Below, in pieces: positions 30,170-40,031 of a stretch of 64,000 nt of DNA. Under the pieces are notes generated by a model. That model did no database searches, was not told the origin of the DNA, and saw only the letters and a list, made by a program, of their open reading frames with translations. The stretch's first letter is position 1; each line of letters opens with the position of its first letter. The stretch is taken from positions 1 through 64,000 of the forward strand of contig DXKH01000054.1 of NCBI GenBank assembly GCA_019415335.1, in the 5' to 3' direction. A program made the translations under genes and the position numbers. The DNA is from Citrobacter sp. (GTDB lineage Bacteria; Pseudomonadota; Gammaproteobacteria; Enterobacterales; Enterobacteriaceae).

Positions 30170-30928
30170 TTAGTACATCAGTTTAATCCGCTGCGCTTTG
30201 GCGAAGCTGACAAATTCATCGTCAGGGCAGCGGTCACTTACCACGGCGTCAAAATGCTTTAAATCCCCCATCCGCGCCGGACGAACCTTGCCAAATTTAC
30301 TGTGATCAACCACCAGCACGTGGTACTGGGCCATCGACATCGCCCAGTGTTTCACCGGCAGCTCTTCCAGATTAAAACAGGTCGCCCCTTTGCCAATGTG
30401 AATGCCCGCCGCCGAGTAGAAGGCGATATCCGGACAGATTGTGTTCAGCGTTTCCCGGGTATCAAGCGGTTTAAAAATCGCATTGCTGGCGTGGAATTCG
30501 CCGCCGGAGAGGATCGCCCGGCACAGCGGTTTTTCCTGCAACGCCAGAAACGTATTCAAGGAATAACAGACGGCAGTAAACGGGATGTCATTATCGATCG
30601 CTTCAATGATCCATGGCGTGGTGGTGCCGCAGTCAAAAAACAGCGTCTGATGCGGCTGCACCAGGCTTGCCGCCAGTTGCGATGCACGACGTTTTTCTTC
30701 CACCAGACGGGATTTTTGATCGCTAAGCAGATAGTGACTGGCGCTGCGGGGTTCCAGCACAATATAGCCACCGAGCAGCACCACCGGTGCGCTGTTGTTA
30801 TTCAGGTCGCGGCGAATGGTCATTTCAGAGACACCCAGCAGGGTCGCGGCTTCCTTAAGATGCAGTTTATCGCTGCGTTTCAATGCCTGCAGCAATTGAC
30901 CAATACGCTCTTCGCGACGTGTTTCCAT
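30170..30928 (-). CDS. deoR: Deoxyribose operon repressor DeoR
   Basis: Represses the deo nucleoside catabolism genes and responds to deoxyribose 5-phosphate. The 252-aa length equals E. coli. It has an N-terminal DeoR-type helix-turn-helix (HLKEAATLLGVSEMTIRRDL) and a C-terminal sugar-phosphate-binding domain (FFDCGTTT). Monocistronic. Confidence 0.96.
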   Translation of the reverse strand: METRREERIGQLLQALKRSDKLHLKEAATLLGVSEMTIRRDLNNNSAPVVLLGGYIVLEPRSASHYLLSDQKSRLVEEKRRASQLAASLVQPHQTLFFDCGTTTPWIIEAIDNDIPFTAVCYSLNTFLALQEKPLCRAILSGGEFHASNAIFKPLDTRETLNTICPDIAFYSAAGIHIGKGATCFNLEELPVKHWAMSMAQYHVLVVDHSKFGKVRPARMGDLKHFDAVVSDRCPDDEFVSFAKAQRIKLMY

Positions 30929-30999
30929 AATTCCCCTGGATGAATAATTAAGCGCTCTGTCCGCTACAGAGTGCCTAATATTACTCTTTTTTCCTTCGT

Positions 31000-31608
31000 C
31001 TAGTCACGTACCCAGCCTTTACGAATCGGCAGGGCGAAGCAGATGCGATAACAATGTTGCAGGCCACGGTAGAGGGCCGGACCGAATTTTTGCCAGATCA
31101 TCTGCGCGCTCAGGCAGCCGATCATTCCTGCCAGCAGTCCGCCGAGCATGTCGAGCGGCCAGTGCACGCCGAGATAGACCCGGGACCAGGCGATGGTCAC
31201 AGCCAACACCATCAACAGAACGCCGGACCAGAGACGATGCCAGAGCAAAAACGCCAGCGCGAAGGTGAATATCACCGTGCCGTGATCGCTGGGGAACGAG
31301 TCATCTGCCGCATGCTGGAGATAATTGTAGCCAATGTGATCGGCAAACGGACGATCGTGCGGGAACAGGTGCCCCATGATCCAGGACACCAGCAGGCTAA
31401 CGACCAGCGCCATCGCCATTTTGACGATCATCTGCCGCTGTGCGCAAACCTGTTCACGCGGTCCCCACAGCCAGAGAACAACGGCTAACAGCGGGACGAT
31501 GTTGATCAAATCTCTGGCGATAAAAATGGCGAGGGAAATCATCCACGATGCCGTGTCCGGCGTGGCGTTGATGAAGTAGAACAGCGAATAGTTAATATTT
31601 TCCAGCAT
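31000..31608 (-). CDS. ybjG: Undecaprenyl-diphosphatase YbjG
   Basis: Membrane PAP2-type phosphatase that recycles undecaprenyl diphosphate at the periplasmic face. 202 aa with about five membrane segments. PAP2 motifs are seen: the FPHDRPF region, PSDHGT and SRVYLGVHWPLDMLGG. Family members confer bacitracin resistance when overproduced. Confidence 0.94.
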   Translation of the reverse strand: MLENINYSLFYFINATPDTASWMISLAIFIARDLINIVPLLAVVLWLWGPREQVCAQRQMIVKMAMALVVSLLVSWIMGHLFPHDRPFADHIGYNYLQHAADDSFPSDHGTVIFTFALAFLLWHRLWSGVLLMVLAVTIAWSRVYLGVHWPLDMLGGLLAGMIGCLSAQMIWQKFGPALYRGLQHCYRICFALPIRKGWVRD

Positions 31609-31794
31609 AGCAGTCAGACTCAGTTCGTTTAATGAAAATCCAGGCAGGCCGAGAATAAAAGTGTCCGTCCACGGGGTAAAGAGGGATTGTCTTATTTACC
31701 TGTAAATCAAAGGAGTTTCAGACATCGCTCGTGATTTTTCACTCAGCATAACCGCGTCAACTTAGATTAACCTTAAACCCAGGGGAGGATTTTC

Positions 31795-31806
31795 ATGAGC
31801 GGGTAA
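31795..31806 (+). promoter_or_regulatory. Minimal ORF (3 codons) in mdfA leader
   Basis: ATG-AGC-GGG-TAA preceded by AGGGGAGGA, an almost ideal Shine-Dalgarno sequence at 31781-31789, about 100 bases before mdfA. A start-stop like this can load ribosomes on a leader. No function is shown by the sequence. Confidence 0.3.
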
Positions 31807-31903
31807 AAATGTGCGCATTTTGCGTTTACCACGCATAATTCACTATCTCAGGTGAGGCACTTTCATTACACTTTGCGCGATTTTTTATTGTCGAAGAGAT
31901 TGC

Positions 31904-33136
31904 ATGCAAAACCGTTTACAACAAGGTGCCCGTCTTGGACGTCAGGCGCTGCTTTTCCCTCTCTGTCTGGTGCTCTACGAATTCTCCACCTACATTGGCA
32001 ACGATATGATCCAACCCGGCATGCTGGCGGTGGTGGAACAATATCAGGCGGGGATCGACTGGGTGCCGACTTCTATGACTGCCTATCTGGCCGGCGGCAT
32101 GTTTTTGCAATGGCTGTTAGGGCCGCTGTCGGATCGCATTGGTCGTCGTCCGGTGATGTTAGCGGGCGTGGTGTGGTTTATTGTCACCTGCCTGGCGACG
32201 CTGCTGGCGCAAAGCATTGAACAATTCACGCTGCTGCGTTTTTTGCAGGGCATCAGCCTGTGCTTTATTGGTGCGGTGGGCTATGCGGCGATCCAGGAGT
32301 CCTTTGAAGAGGCGGTGTGTATTAAAATCACCGCGCTGATGGCGAACGTTGCGCTGATAGCACCACTGCTGGGGCCGCTGGTGGGGGCAGCCTGGGTGCA
32401 TGTCCTGCCGTGGGAAGGCATGTTTGTGCTGTTCGCTGCACTGGCAGCGATTGCGTTCTTTGGTTTGCAGCGGGCGATGCCGGAGACCGCCACGCGGATC
32501 GGCGAGCCGCTATCCCTGAAGGCGCTGGGTAGTGATTACAGGCTGGTGCTGAAAAATGGGCGTTTTGTCGCTGGTGCGCTGGCGCTGGGGTTTGTCAGCC
32601 TGCCGCTGCTGGCGTGGATTGCCCAGTCACCGATTATTATCATCAGCGGTGAACAGCTCAGTAGCTACGAGTATGGTCTGCTACAGGTGCCGATCTTTGG
32701 CGCGCTGATTGCCGGGAACCTGGTGCTGGCGCGCCTGACGGCACGACGTACGGTGCGTTCGCTGATCATCATGGGTGGCTGGCCGATAGTGCTGGGGCTG
32801 ATGATCGCCGCAGTGGCAACGGTAGTCGCATCCCACGCGTATCTTTGGATGACGGTGGGATTGAGCGTTTACGCCTTCGGTATTGGTGTGGCAAACGCAG
32901 GACTGGTGCGCCTTACGCTGTTCGCCAGCGACATGAGTAAAGGCACGGTCTCTGCGGCGATGGGGATGCTGCAAATGCTGATCTTTACCGTCGGGATTGA
33001 ACTGAGCAAATACGCCTATTTAGGCGGAGGGAATGGCCTGTTCAGCCTGTTTAACCTGGCAAACGGTATTCTGTGGCTGTTGCTGATGGTCGTTTTTCTG
33101 AAGGATAAGCAGGTCGGGAATACGCGGGAAGGGTAA
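31904..33136 (+). CDS. mdfA: Multidrug efflux transporter MdfA
   Basis: MFS proton/drug antiporter (Cmr) exporting cationic and neutral drugs, including chloramphenicol. 410 aa, with 12 membrane segments expected. The charged membrane residue region [15 protein letters not shown] (Glu26, Asp34 in the E. coli protein) is intact, as is the MFS loop [14 protein letters not shown]. The roughly 295-base upstream leader holds the minimal ORF described separately. Confidence 0.96.
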   Translation: MQNRLQQGARLGRQALLFPLCLVLYEFSTYIGNDMIQPGMLAVVEQYQAGIDWVPTSMTAYLAGGMFLQWLLGPLSDRIGRRPVMLAGVVWFIVTCLATLLAQSIEQFTLLRFLQGISLCFIGAVGYAAIQESFEEAVCIKITALMANVALIAPLLGPLVGAAWVHVLPWEGMFVLFAALAAIAFFGLQRAMPETATRIGEPLSLKALGSDYRLVLKNGRFVAGALALGFVSLPLLAWIAQSPIIIISGEQLSSYEYGLLQVPIFGALIAGNLVLARLTARRTVRSLIIMGGWPIVLGLMIAAVATVVASHAYLWMTVGLSVYAFGIGVANAGLVRLTLFASDMSKGTVSAAMGMLQMLIFTVGIELSKYAYLGGGNGLFSLFNLANGILWLLLMVVFLKDKQVGNTREG

Positions 33137-33149
33137 CGGTACCATTGTT

Positions 33150-33222
33150 GGCCCGCTAAGCGCACCGCCATCAGGCAATAAAGCCGGATGGCGGTGTAAA
33201 CACCTTATCCGGCCTACTGAAT
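33150..33222. repeat. REP/BIME element
   Basis: GCGCACCGCCATCAGGC, then GCCGGATGGCGGTG paired with CACCTTATCCGGC, between the convergent mdfA and ybjI ends. Confidence 0.82.
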
Positions 33223-33247
33223 GACGCTATTGTAGACTTAGCAGGCG

Positions 33248-34060
33248 TTAATTAAACGGGGCGTCGTTCTTCAGGACGCGATCAATGATGTCGAGGACGC
33301 CTTCTTTGTTGTTTGAGCCTGCACGATATTTCGCCGCCTTAGCAATCGCATCCGCCGCATTCTCCATTGCAAAACTGAAGCCCGCCTGGCGCAGCATTTC
33401 AACATCGTTGCCGCCATCGCCAAACACCACCACGTCGTTATCATCAATCCCCCAGCGCTGCTGGAGCAAGCGCAGACCGTTCGCTTTGTGTACGCCGGGG
33501 ATAATGAGATCGATGCTGCCATAGCCGGTGTGAACGGGCACCATGATATCGCCAATGGCGTCGTGCAGCGCTTGCTGAACTTCCGGGATCCGGTCGTCAG
33601 AGATGTTGAGGCCAAATTTGAAAAACACGTCATTGATGTTGTCGAAGTCATCCACGAACTCGAGGCGATGGTAGTACATACCGGCGGTGGCTTTCATCTC
33701 GTCGTTGTACTCTTTGAGGGTATACGCGCTGCTCTTACCGCAGGCGATGATTTCCACATCGGTGCGGGTTAACAGATGATCGACTATGGCGGTAAAGTCA
33801 GACTTTGCCAGATCGCCGTTAAAGATATCCTGGCCTTCGCTCACCACCCAACCACCGTTTTCGGCGACAAAGGAGATCTCATGGGCAATCTCAGGAAAGA
33901 AAGAGATGAGCTGGTAATATTGGTTGCCGCTGGCGACCGCAAAACGAATGCCCCGCGTTTTCATCTGCTGATACTGCGCCAGAAAACGTTCGCGGTTATA
34001 GGTCTTTTGATCGCTCAGAAAGGTGCCATCCATATCGACTGCAATTAACTTAATACCCAT
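33248..34060 (-). CDS. ybjI: FMN phosphatase YbjI, HAD superfamily
   Basis: Cof-type HAD phosphatase, active on FMN and related phosphates in E. coli. DMDGTFLSD at the N-terminus carries the nucleophile, and GDGGNDVEMLRQ is the C-terminal motif. 270 aa. It begins directly after the ybjJ stop (no gap), so the two are cotranscribed. Clearly a paralogue of ybiV in this window: both have SGNQY(F/Y)QLISFFPE and the same [16 protein letters not shown] region. Confidence 0.93.
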   Translation of the reverse strand: MGIKLIAVDMDGTFLSDQKTYNRERFLAQYQQMKTRGIRFAVASGNQYYQLISFFPEIAHEISFVAENGGWVVSEGQDIFNGDLAKSDFTAIVDHLLTRTDVEIIACGKSSAYTLKEYNDEMKATAGMYYHRLEFVDDFDNINDVFFKFGLNISDDRIPEVQQALHDAIGDIMVPVHTGYGSIDLIIPGVHKANGLRLLQQRWGIDDNDVVVFGDGGNDVEMLRQAGFSFAMENAADAIAKAAKYRAGSNNKEGVLDIIDRVLKNDAPFN

Positions 34061-35269
34061 TTATCCCTTCTCCATCGCAGTTTGCGTAGTTGAATTTGGT
34101 TTGGCGACGGCTCTGGCGACAACGGCGGCCAGCAGCACCAGTGCCAGCACCACCAGCATGGCGCTGCGTAAACCGTAGTGCTCACCGAGGTAGCCCAGCA
34201 GCGGAGGGCCAACGAGAAACGCCAGATAGCCGGTGGTTGCCACGACGCTGACGCGCGTTGGCGCGTCTGGCCCCGTGTCGCTGGCCGCTGAAATGGTTAA
34301 CGGGAAGCCGAGCGATGCGCCCAGGCCCCACAGTATCACGGAGACGCCAGCCACCCAGGCGCTGTCGACGAAAATAATCAGACCAATACCGAGCGCGCCC
34401 ATCAGGGCGCTGGCGCGAACCACCGCCACACGACTGTAGCGGTCGATAAACCAGCCGCCGGTAAAGCGACCCACGGTCATGCCGAGCGTGAAGCCTGCGT
34501 AAATCAGCGAGCCGGATGTCGGGCTAAACCCATGACCGTCCACCATCAGCAGCGGTAGCCAGTCGTTGGCAGACCCTTCAGCAAAGGCCATCGCCAGCAC
34601 CACAACGCCAATCAGCAGCAACTGAATATCGCGCCAGAAGGGGACGCCTTTTTCCTGATGATGAGAACCGTCGCTGGCGTTTTTACCCGTCCCATCGGGA
34701 ATGGCTTTGATGGCAATAAAAATCGGTGCAATCGCCACCAGCGAGGCCAGTACAATGTGCGTGGTTGCCGCGACGCCAAAGGCCGTCAGCACCATCCCGA
34801 CCCCAGCCCCCGCCAGCGTGCCGAAGCTGTAAAAGCCGTGCATCATCGGCAGCACGGTTTTGTTCATTTCACGTTCGACGGCTGCCCCTTCAATATTGAT
34901 TGCCACTTCTGCGGAGCCAAAACTGGCACCGAACACGCCTAAGCCCAGCGCAAACAGCAATGGCGAAGTCAACCATAGCGCCAGACTCAACACCAGCATC
35001 CCCACAATCGCGCAGGACATGGTGGTGCGAATCACTTTTCGCGTGCCAAATCGTTTCACCAGCCAGGCCGAACAAAGGATGCCGCTCATCGAACCAATAG
35101 AGAGGCCAAACAGCACTGCGCCCATTTCCGCCGTCGAGACTGAGAGCGTGTCACGAATAGCCGGTGTACGTGTGGCCCAGGAGGCCATCAGAAGGCCGGG
35201 CAAAAAGAAGAACATAAAAAGCGCCCAGGTACGGCGTTGCAGGGCTTTGCGGGAGGAAGTCAATGTCAT
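34061..35269 (-). CDS. ybjJ: MFS family inner membrane protein YbjJ
   Basis: Putative MFS transporter, 402 aa as in E. coli, about 12 membrane segments; the substrate is not known. ATG 35269 is preferred over the TTG at 35272. Divergent from rcdA, which in E. coli lies in the same arrangement. First gene of ybjJ-ybjI. Confidence 0.92.
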   Translation of the reverse strand: MTLTSSRKALQRRTWALFMFFFLPGLLMASWATRTPAIRDTLSVSTAEMGAVLFGLSIGSMSGILCSAWLVKRFGTRKVIRTTMSCAIVGMLVLSLALWLTSPLLFALGLGVFGASFGSAEVAINIEGAAVEREMNKTVLPMMHGFYSFGTLAGAGVGMVLTAFGVAATTHIVLASLVAIAPIFIAIKAIPDGTGKNASDGSHHQEKGVPFWRDIQLLLIGVVVLAMAFAEGSANDWLPLLMVDGHGFSPTSGSLIYAGFTLGMTVGRFTGGWFIDRYSRVAVVRASALMGALGIGLIIFVDSAWVAGVSVILWGLGASLGFPLTISAASDTGPDAPTRVSVVATTGYLAFLVGPPLLGYLGEHYGLRSAMLVVLALVLLAAVVARAVAKPNSTTQTAMEKG

Positions 35270-35350
35270 CAAGGAAGCACCAGAAGTACAACAATAGCGA
35301 CAACACTAGCAAGTTTGTGTACATTTGTACATAAATCAGAAGGGGAATTA

Positions 35351-35890
35351 ATGAGCAGACGACCAAACGATCCGCAGCGTCGGGAAAGGATACTTCAGGC
35401 AACTCTGGAGACGATTGCTGAGCATGGGATCAGTGCTGTAACGCATCGTAAAATCGCCAGCTGTGCAGGGGTTCCGCTGGGATCCATGACGTATTACTTC
35501 GAGGGTATAGACTCGCTGATTGAAGAGGCGTTCACGCGTTTTACGCGCGATATGGCGCAGCAGTATCGTGATTATTTTGCCGGGGTGACCGGGCAGGAAA
35601 TGGCCTGCGAATCGATCACCACCCTCATTTACAGTTCAGAAGTGACGACGCCGCGTAATATGGAGCTGATGTATCAGCTGTACGCGATGATGAACCGTAA
35701 GCCGGCGTTACGAAGTGTGATGCAGGACTGGATGCAAACCAGTCAGACAACCCTTGAGCAGTGGTTTGATCCTATTACTGCACGTGCGCTGGACGCCTTT
35801 ATTGAAGGGATGACGCTGCATTTTGTAACCGATCGGACGCCCATGACGCGCGAAGAGATCCTGCAGATGGTTAAACGCATCGCCGAGTGA
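35351..35890 (+). CDS. rcdA: TetR family regulator RcdA (YbjK)
   Basis: TetR-type regulator; the E. coli protein activates csgD and other biofilm or stress genes. N-terminal helix-turn-helix is in [20 protein letters not shown], then a ligand domain. ATG 35351 follows AGGGGAATTA and gives 179 aa, near the 178 of E. coli. The frame extends upstream to 35237, but that part is not conserved. Divergent from ybjJ. Confidence 0.92.
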   Translation: MSRRPNDPQRRERILQATLETIAEHGISAVTHRKIASCAGVPLGSMTYYFEGIDSLIEEAFTRFTRDMAQQYRDYFAGVTGQEMACESITTLIYSSEVTTPRNMELMYQLYAMMNRKPALRSVMQDWMQTSQTTLEQWFDPITARALDAFIEGMTLHFVTDRTPMTREEILQMVKRIAE

Positions 35891-35897
35891 AGCGCGA

Positions 35898-36695
35898 TTA
35901 TCCTGTCGTGGCGCCTGCGGTTACATTCACGATGGTCGCCGTCATGGCATTGGCGCTATCTGAGGCCAGAAAGGTCATGAGCGCGGCGACATCTGCAAGC
36001 GTTGGCAGGCGTTTGAGCATTGTGCTTTGCGCCGCACCCTGCAGCCATTCTTCCGTTGTTAATCCCATTTCTTGCGCCTTAGCGGCAAAGATCTCCCCGG
36101 TATAAGAACCGGCCTGAACAGCATCGATGATCGCGTGGGAGCGAATCCCGATGACGCGGATATTTTTGGGGGCGAGTTCGACCGCCAGCGCTTTAACGAA
36201 CGCTTCTGTCCCTGCGCAACCGACAACGTGGCCTGAGTGACCCGCGATCGCCATCGCCCCTGCCGGTGCCACGACGCTGAGAATCACCCCCGCGCGTTCA
36301 CCCCCCATATGTGGTGCTGCGGCTTTTGCGATGGTGAATTGCGCGGTGAGGAAGGGACGGATGCCCTGCATAAATTCGTCCAGGGTGAGTTCCGTGACAT
36401 GCTTGCCCTGGTCGTGCATAAAACCGGTGGCATTGACGACAATATCGAAACCTCCGCGCCTGCCCGCCAGTTCTGCTATCTGCATCATCATTGATGGCTC
36501 GTCGAGAACATCGATGAGGACGGTATCGGCGGTCCCCCCTGCGGCACGAATCTCGTGTGCTACGCGGTCCAGTTTTTCCTGACCGCGTGCGACCAGGCAC
36601 ACCTCCGCCCCCTCGTGCGCCATATTGCGCGCTACTGCACTGCCAATAGCGCCGCTTCCGCCGAAAATCACGACGACCTTGTTTTTAAGCAACAT
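35898..36695 (-). CDS. Atypical SDR family protein
   Basis: Rossmann-fold short-chain dehydrogenase/reductase, 265 aa. The cofactor motif GGSGAIG lies at 12-18 and NATG replaces NNAG near 88-91. Ser140 fits the catalytic serine. Aligning on the AVELAPKNIRV segment, the catalytic Tyr and Lys are replaced by His156 and Cys160 (HVVGC in place of YxxxK). It may bind NAD(P) without normal oxidoreductase activity. K-12 has no gene between rcdA and rybB, so this is an insertion. Function unknown. Confidence 0.8.
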   Translation of the reverse strand: MLLKNKVVVIFGGSGAIGSAVARNMAHEGAEVCLVARGQEKLDRVAHEIRAAGGTADTVLIDVLDEPSMMMQIAELAGRRGGFDIVVNATGFMHDQGKHVTELTLDEFMQGIRPFLTAQFTIAKAAAPHMGGERAGVILSVVAPAGAMAIAGHSGHVVGCAGTEAFVKALAVELAPKNIRVIGIRSHAIIDAVQAGSYTGEIFAAKAQEMGLTTEEWLQGAAQSTMLKRLPTLADVAALMTFLASDSANAMTATIVNVTAGATTG

Positions 36696-36779
36696 GAGGC
36701 ATTCACCTTCACAGACCGATAATCAGGAAGTATGGGTGATGAATGGCGGGCTGCAAGGATCGAAGGGCGTATTTCAGGC

Positions 36780-36861
36780 AACAAAAAACCCATCAACCTT
36801 GAACCAAAACGGCGGGGTTGATGGGCTCCACAAATTGGGGACATCAAAGAAAAGCAGTGGC
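36780..36861 (-). ncRNA. rybB: Small RNA RybB
   Basis: The minus strand begins GCCACTGCTTTTCTTTGATG, the conserved RybB 5' seed that pairs with outer-membrane-protein mRNAs with the help of Hfq. CCCATCAACC and GGTTGATGGG (36816-36825 and 36789-36798) form the terminator stem, followed by TTTTTT. The position upstream of ybjL and after rcdA is as in E. coli. A few loop bases between the terminator arms differ from the K-12 sequence as I remember it. The RNA is sigma-E induced and represses omp genes. Confidence 0.95.
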
Positions 36862-36866
36862 AATAG

Positions 36867-36894
36867 TTATGACTGACGCCTTGAGGAAAAGTTC
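36867..36894 (-). promoter_or_regulatory. Sigma-E promoter of rybB
   Basis: On the minus strand GAACTT (36889-36894) is separated by 16 bases from TCATAA (36867-36872), 5 bases before the RybB first base. This fits the RpoE consensus (GAACTT, about 16 bases, TCNNA). Confidence 0.8.
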
Positions 36895-36937
36895 TACGTA
36901 TCTGCAAAAAATTTTCACTTAAGGGCTAACTTCAGTT

Positions 36938-38623
36938 TTATCCTAAACCAGGCCAGATGATGATGATGAGTGTCCCCGCCAGCGTCAGCAGCACGTTGGC
37001 TATCGCGTAGGTGCCTGCGTAACCGAGTGCCGGAATGTTGCTGCGCGCAGTATCGCTGATGATTTCCATCGCGGGGGCACAGGTCCGCGCGCCCATCATG
37101 GCACCAAAAAGGAGCGCCCGGTTCATGCGCAGGACATAGGCACCGAACAGGAAGCAAATGATCACCGGCACCAGGCTGACGACCAGACCGGCAATCAGCA
37201 TTTGGCCGCCGATCGCCCCCAACCCCTGACCGATGCCGCTGCCTGCGCTTAAGCCAACGCCGGCCATAAAGACCATCAGGCCGAATTCTTTCACCATATT
37301 CAGCGCGCCCTGCGGGATGTAACCAAACGTCGGATGGTTAGCTCGCAGGAATCCCAGCATGATCCCGGCGAACAGCAACCCAGCGGCATTACCAATGCCG
37401 AAACTGAAGTTGCTGAACTGGAAGGTGATCATGCCGATCATCAGACCAATAATGAAGAACGCACAGAAGGCCAGCAGATCGGTCACCTGGCTGTGAATCG
37501 AGATAAAGCCGATACGGTCCGCGATGGTTTTCACCCGACGCGCGTCACCGCTGACCTGCAATACATCGCCTTTGTTGAGCACCACGTTGTCATCAATCGG
37601 CATTTCAATCTGCGAACGAATCACACGGTTCAGGAAGCAGCCGTGATCGGTGAGCTTCAATTGAGCAAGACGGCGTCCCACGGCATTGTGGTTTTTCACC
37701 ACGATCTCTTCTGTGACGATCCGCATGTCGAGCAGGTCGCGGTCGAAAACCTCTTTGCCGTTACGAAAGCTAGGGTCGAGACGGGCATGGGCATCCGGAT
37801 AGCCGACCAGCGCAATCTCATCGCCCATCTGCAGCACCGCGTCACCGTCCGGGTTTGCCAGAATACCGTTACGACGGATGCGTTCAATGTAGCAGCCGGT
37901 CGCGCGGTAAATGCCGAGCTCACGCAGGTTTTTCCCGTCGGTCCAGGCCACTAATTCAGGGCCAACACGGTAAGCACGAATCACCGGCAGGTACACCTTC
38001 CGGTTGGTGTCGGTATCCAGGCCGCGCTCACGTGCGATTTGCTGGGCGCTGGTTTGCAGATCCTGATGCTGTAATTTGGGCAGGTAGCGTGCGCCGACGA
38101 TCAGACTGACCAGACCGATCAGGTAAGTCAGCGCGTAGCCCAGGCTCAGGTTATCGAGCGCCCGGGAAAGCTGTGCGCCCTCCATCCCGAAATGACGTAG
38201 TGTGTCGCCAGCACCGACCAGAACCGGGGTGGACGTCATTGAGCCCGCCAGCATACCGGCCGTCAGGCCGATGTCCCAGCCAAATAGCTTACCCAGACCC
38301 AGGGCGATCAGCAGCGCACTGCCGACCATCACCAGAGCCAGCATCAGGTAATTTTTCCCGTCCCGGAAAAAAATGGAAAAAAAGTTAGGACCCGCTTCGA
38401 CGCCGACACAAAAAATAAACAGCATGAAGCCCAGATTCAGTGCGTCAGTGTTAATACTGAAATGCTGTTGCCCTAATAAGAGAGAGACGACTAAAACGCC
38501 AATGGAATTACCCAGTTGGACGGAACCCAGTCGCAATTTACCGAGACACAGGCCAAGAGCCAGTACAACAAATAATAACAGGATGTAATTCCCATTTAAC
38601 AAATCGGCGACGTTTATATTCAC
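36938..38623 (-). CDS. ybjL: Putative transporter YbjL (AAE family)
   Basis: Aspartate:alanine exchanger-type membrane protein, 561 aa as in E. coli. Two blocks of about five membrane segments flank two TrkA-C (RCK_C) domains in the middle (about 200-370, with GYPDAHARL and [10 protein letters not shown]). The substrate is unproven. The start is GTG. It lies just upstream of rybB on the same strand, so its transcript ends before the sRNA promoter. Confidence 0.94.
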   Translation of the reverse strand: MNINVADLLNGNYILLLFVVLALGLCLGKLRLGSVQLGNSIGVLVVSLLLGQQHFSINTDALNLGFMLFIFCVGVEAGPNFFSIFFRDGKNYLMLALVMVGSALLIALGLGKLFGWDIGLTAGMLAGSMTSTPVLVGAGDTLRHFGMEGAQLSRALDNLSLGYALTYLIGLVSLIVGARYLPKLQHQDLQTSAQQIARERGLDTDTNRKVYLPVIRAYRVGPELVAWTDGKNLRELGIYRATGCYIERIRRNGILANPDGDAVLQMGDEIALVGYPDAHARLDPSFRNGKEVFDRDLLDMRIVTEEIVVKNHNAVGRRLAQLKLTDHGCFLNRVIRSQIEMPIDDNVVLNKGDVLQVSGDARRVKTIADRIGFISIHSQVTDLLAFCAFFIIGLMIGMITFQFSNFSFGIGNAAGLLFAGIMLGFLRANHPTFGYIPQGALNMVKEFGLMVFMAGVGLSAGSGIGQGLGAIGGQMLIAGLVVSLVPVIICFLFGAYVLRMNRALLFGAMMGARTCAPAMEIISDTARSNIPALGYAGTYAIANVLLTLAGTLIIIIWPGLG

Positions 38624-38890
38624 GGAGACTAACTTCTTGTTTACGAGTAAGCTGTTGAAAGAAATAGTAATTTAGGCTACTGTTTTTGACATCAATTAAG
38701 GGGATTGTGACATATTCACACCCCGAATATAAGCAGCACAACAATATATTTGGCTAGTTTAATCTCATTACGTATCAACGGCTATAAGAATCGTGTTGGC
38801 GTATTTTGGCACGGAATGCTGAACGGCTTTATCTGACTGGACGCCATTGGCGAAAAGTATGCTTGATAGAGACAGTGTCAGGAGAAATGA

Positions 38891-39253
38891 TTGAAATATA
38901 AACATGGTTGGGCAAGCGCGGTCTGCTGCTTTGTGCTCTTTGTGGTTGTCTGTCTTTTTCTGACGATGAACATGAAAGGGGCATTTCGGGCGGCCGGGCA
39001 TCCTGAAATTGGGCTACTGTTTTTTACGCTGCCAGGTGCGGTTGCCAGTTTTTGCTCTCATCGCCGGGAGGTTATCAAACCGCTCCTCGGTGCGATGCTT
39101 GCAGCACCTTGTTGTTTACTGCTCACTCGTCTTTTCTTTACACCCACTCGCTCGCTGTGGCAGGAGATGGCGTGGTTATTCAGCGCGGTGTTCTGGTGTG
39201 CGTTGGGGGCTTTATGCTTCTTGTTCATCAGCAGTCTGTTCAGACCACGGTAG
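38891..39253 (+). CDS. ybjM: Inner membrane protein YbjM
   Basis: 120-aa hydrophobic protein with four likely membrane segments, homologous to E. coli YbjM; function unknown. The start is TTG, supported by AGGAG at 38880-38884, 6 bases upstream. A terminator follows. Confidence 0.82.
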   Translation: MKYKHGWASAVCCFVLFVVVCLFLTMNMKGAFRAAGHPEIGLLFFTLPGAVASFCSHRREVIKPLLGAMLAAPCCLLLTRLFFTPTRSLWQEMAWLFSAVFWCALGALCFLFISSLFRPR

Positions 39254-39267
39254 CGTTAAGATCACGA

Positions 39268-39291
39268 ACGCCCTCCTGAGAGGGCGTTTTT
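39268..39291 (+). terminator. Terminator of ybjM
   Basis: ACGCCCTC, loop CTGA, GAGGGCGT, then TTTTT: a perfect 8-bp hairpin and U-tract at the end of ybjM, before the convergent grxA stop. Confidence 0.9.
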
Positions 39292-39307
39292 ATCTCTGTC
39301 GCTGCGA

Positions 39308-39571
39308 TTAAGCAAACAGATTCAGATTCTCTTTCGCCCAGGCTTCAAAATCGGTGCAACCGCCGATGTGTTTCTGATCAACAAAAATCTGCGGCACGGT
39401 CTCGACCGGTTTGCCTACGGTCTTTTCCAGATCCGCTTTGGTGATGCCTTCCGCGTGGATGTCGATGTAGCGATAGTTGAAATCATCACGCTCGTTGCTC
39501 AGTTTTTCTGCCAGTTCTTTTGCGCGTACACAGTAAGGGCAACCCGGGCGACCAAAAATAACGGTGAACAT
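39308..39571 (-). CDS. grxA: Glutaredoxin 1
   Basis: Small thiol-disulfide oxidoreductase that reduces ribonucleotide reductase and OxyR with glutathione. Active site CPYC at Cys11 and Cys14; the cis-Pro segment is TVPQIFV. ATG 39571 gives 87 aa, close to the 85 of E. coli; the frame continues upstream to 39595 but is not conserved. In E. coli it is induced by OxyR; I could not confirm an OxyR site here. Confidence 0.95.
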   Translation of the reverse strand: MFTVIFGRPGCPYCVRAKELAEKLSNERDDFNYRYIDIHAEGITKADLEKTVGKPVETVPQIFVDQKHIGGCTDFEAWAKENLNLFA

Positions 39572-39743
39572 TGTAGTCTCTCTCCTCGAACTCAAAGCCT
39601 GACGGCGAATGACTGCTATGATGACGCTAATCGTCAGCCTTGAACAGTAGGTTGCACCTTTTACTTCGATACATTTAGTCTATATCTGTTAAACACATTC
39701 ACGCTGAACGCCTTACACTATGTCTCACAAAAGAGGGCTTCCT

Positions 39744-40031
39744 GTGCGTACGACTGGCGCGTTACCGAAAAGTGTATTGATTCTGGAAATGGTGGGGATG
39801 GTGCTTCTGGCACTGGCTTTGCTGTCGCTGAACCACTACCTGACGCTTCCCGAACCGTTTAACTCCTCGTTAGCGGTCATCGTCATGCTTTTTTTGGGCG
39901 TACTGTTGATGATCCCCGCCGCGCTGGCGTTCGTCTGGCAAGTCGCGCAGCGGCTGGCACCACAGTTGATGAAGCCCCCATCCGATTCATCCCGTTCAGA
40001 CAGAGATAAAGAGAATGACTCCAACCATTAA
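39744..40031 (+). CDS. ybjC: Inner membrane protein YbjC
   Basis: 95-aa protein with two membrane segments, homologous to E. coli YbjC, function unknown. GTG 39744 gives exactly the E. coli length and an MRTTG-type N-terminus; an upstream ATG at 39720 is in frame. First gene of ybjC-nfsA-rimK-ybjN, whose members are induced by SoxS/MarA in E. coli. A partial sox-box-like string begins GTTGCAC at 39651, too degenerate to rely on. Confidence 0.85.
   Translation: MRTTGALPKSVLILEMVGMVLLALALLSLNHYLTLPEPFNSSLAVIVMLFLGVLLMIPAALAFVWQVAQRLAPQLMKPPSDSSRSDRDKENDSNH

Noticed and set aside
39651..39670. Sox/mar box upstream of ybjC
   Set aside because: GTTGCAC fits the left part of the consensus, but the right half (AAAY) is not matched; not called as a feature.
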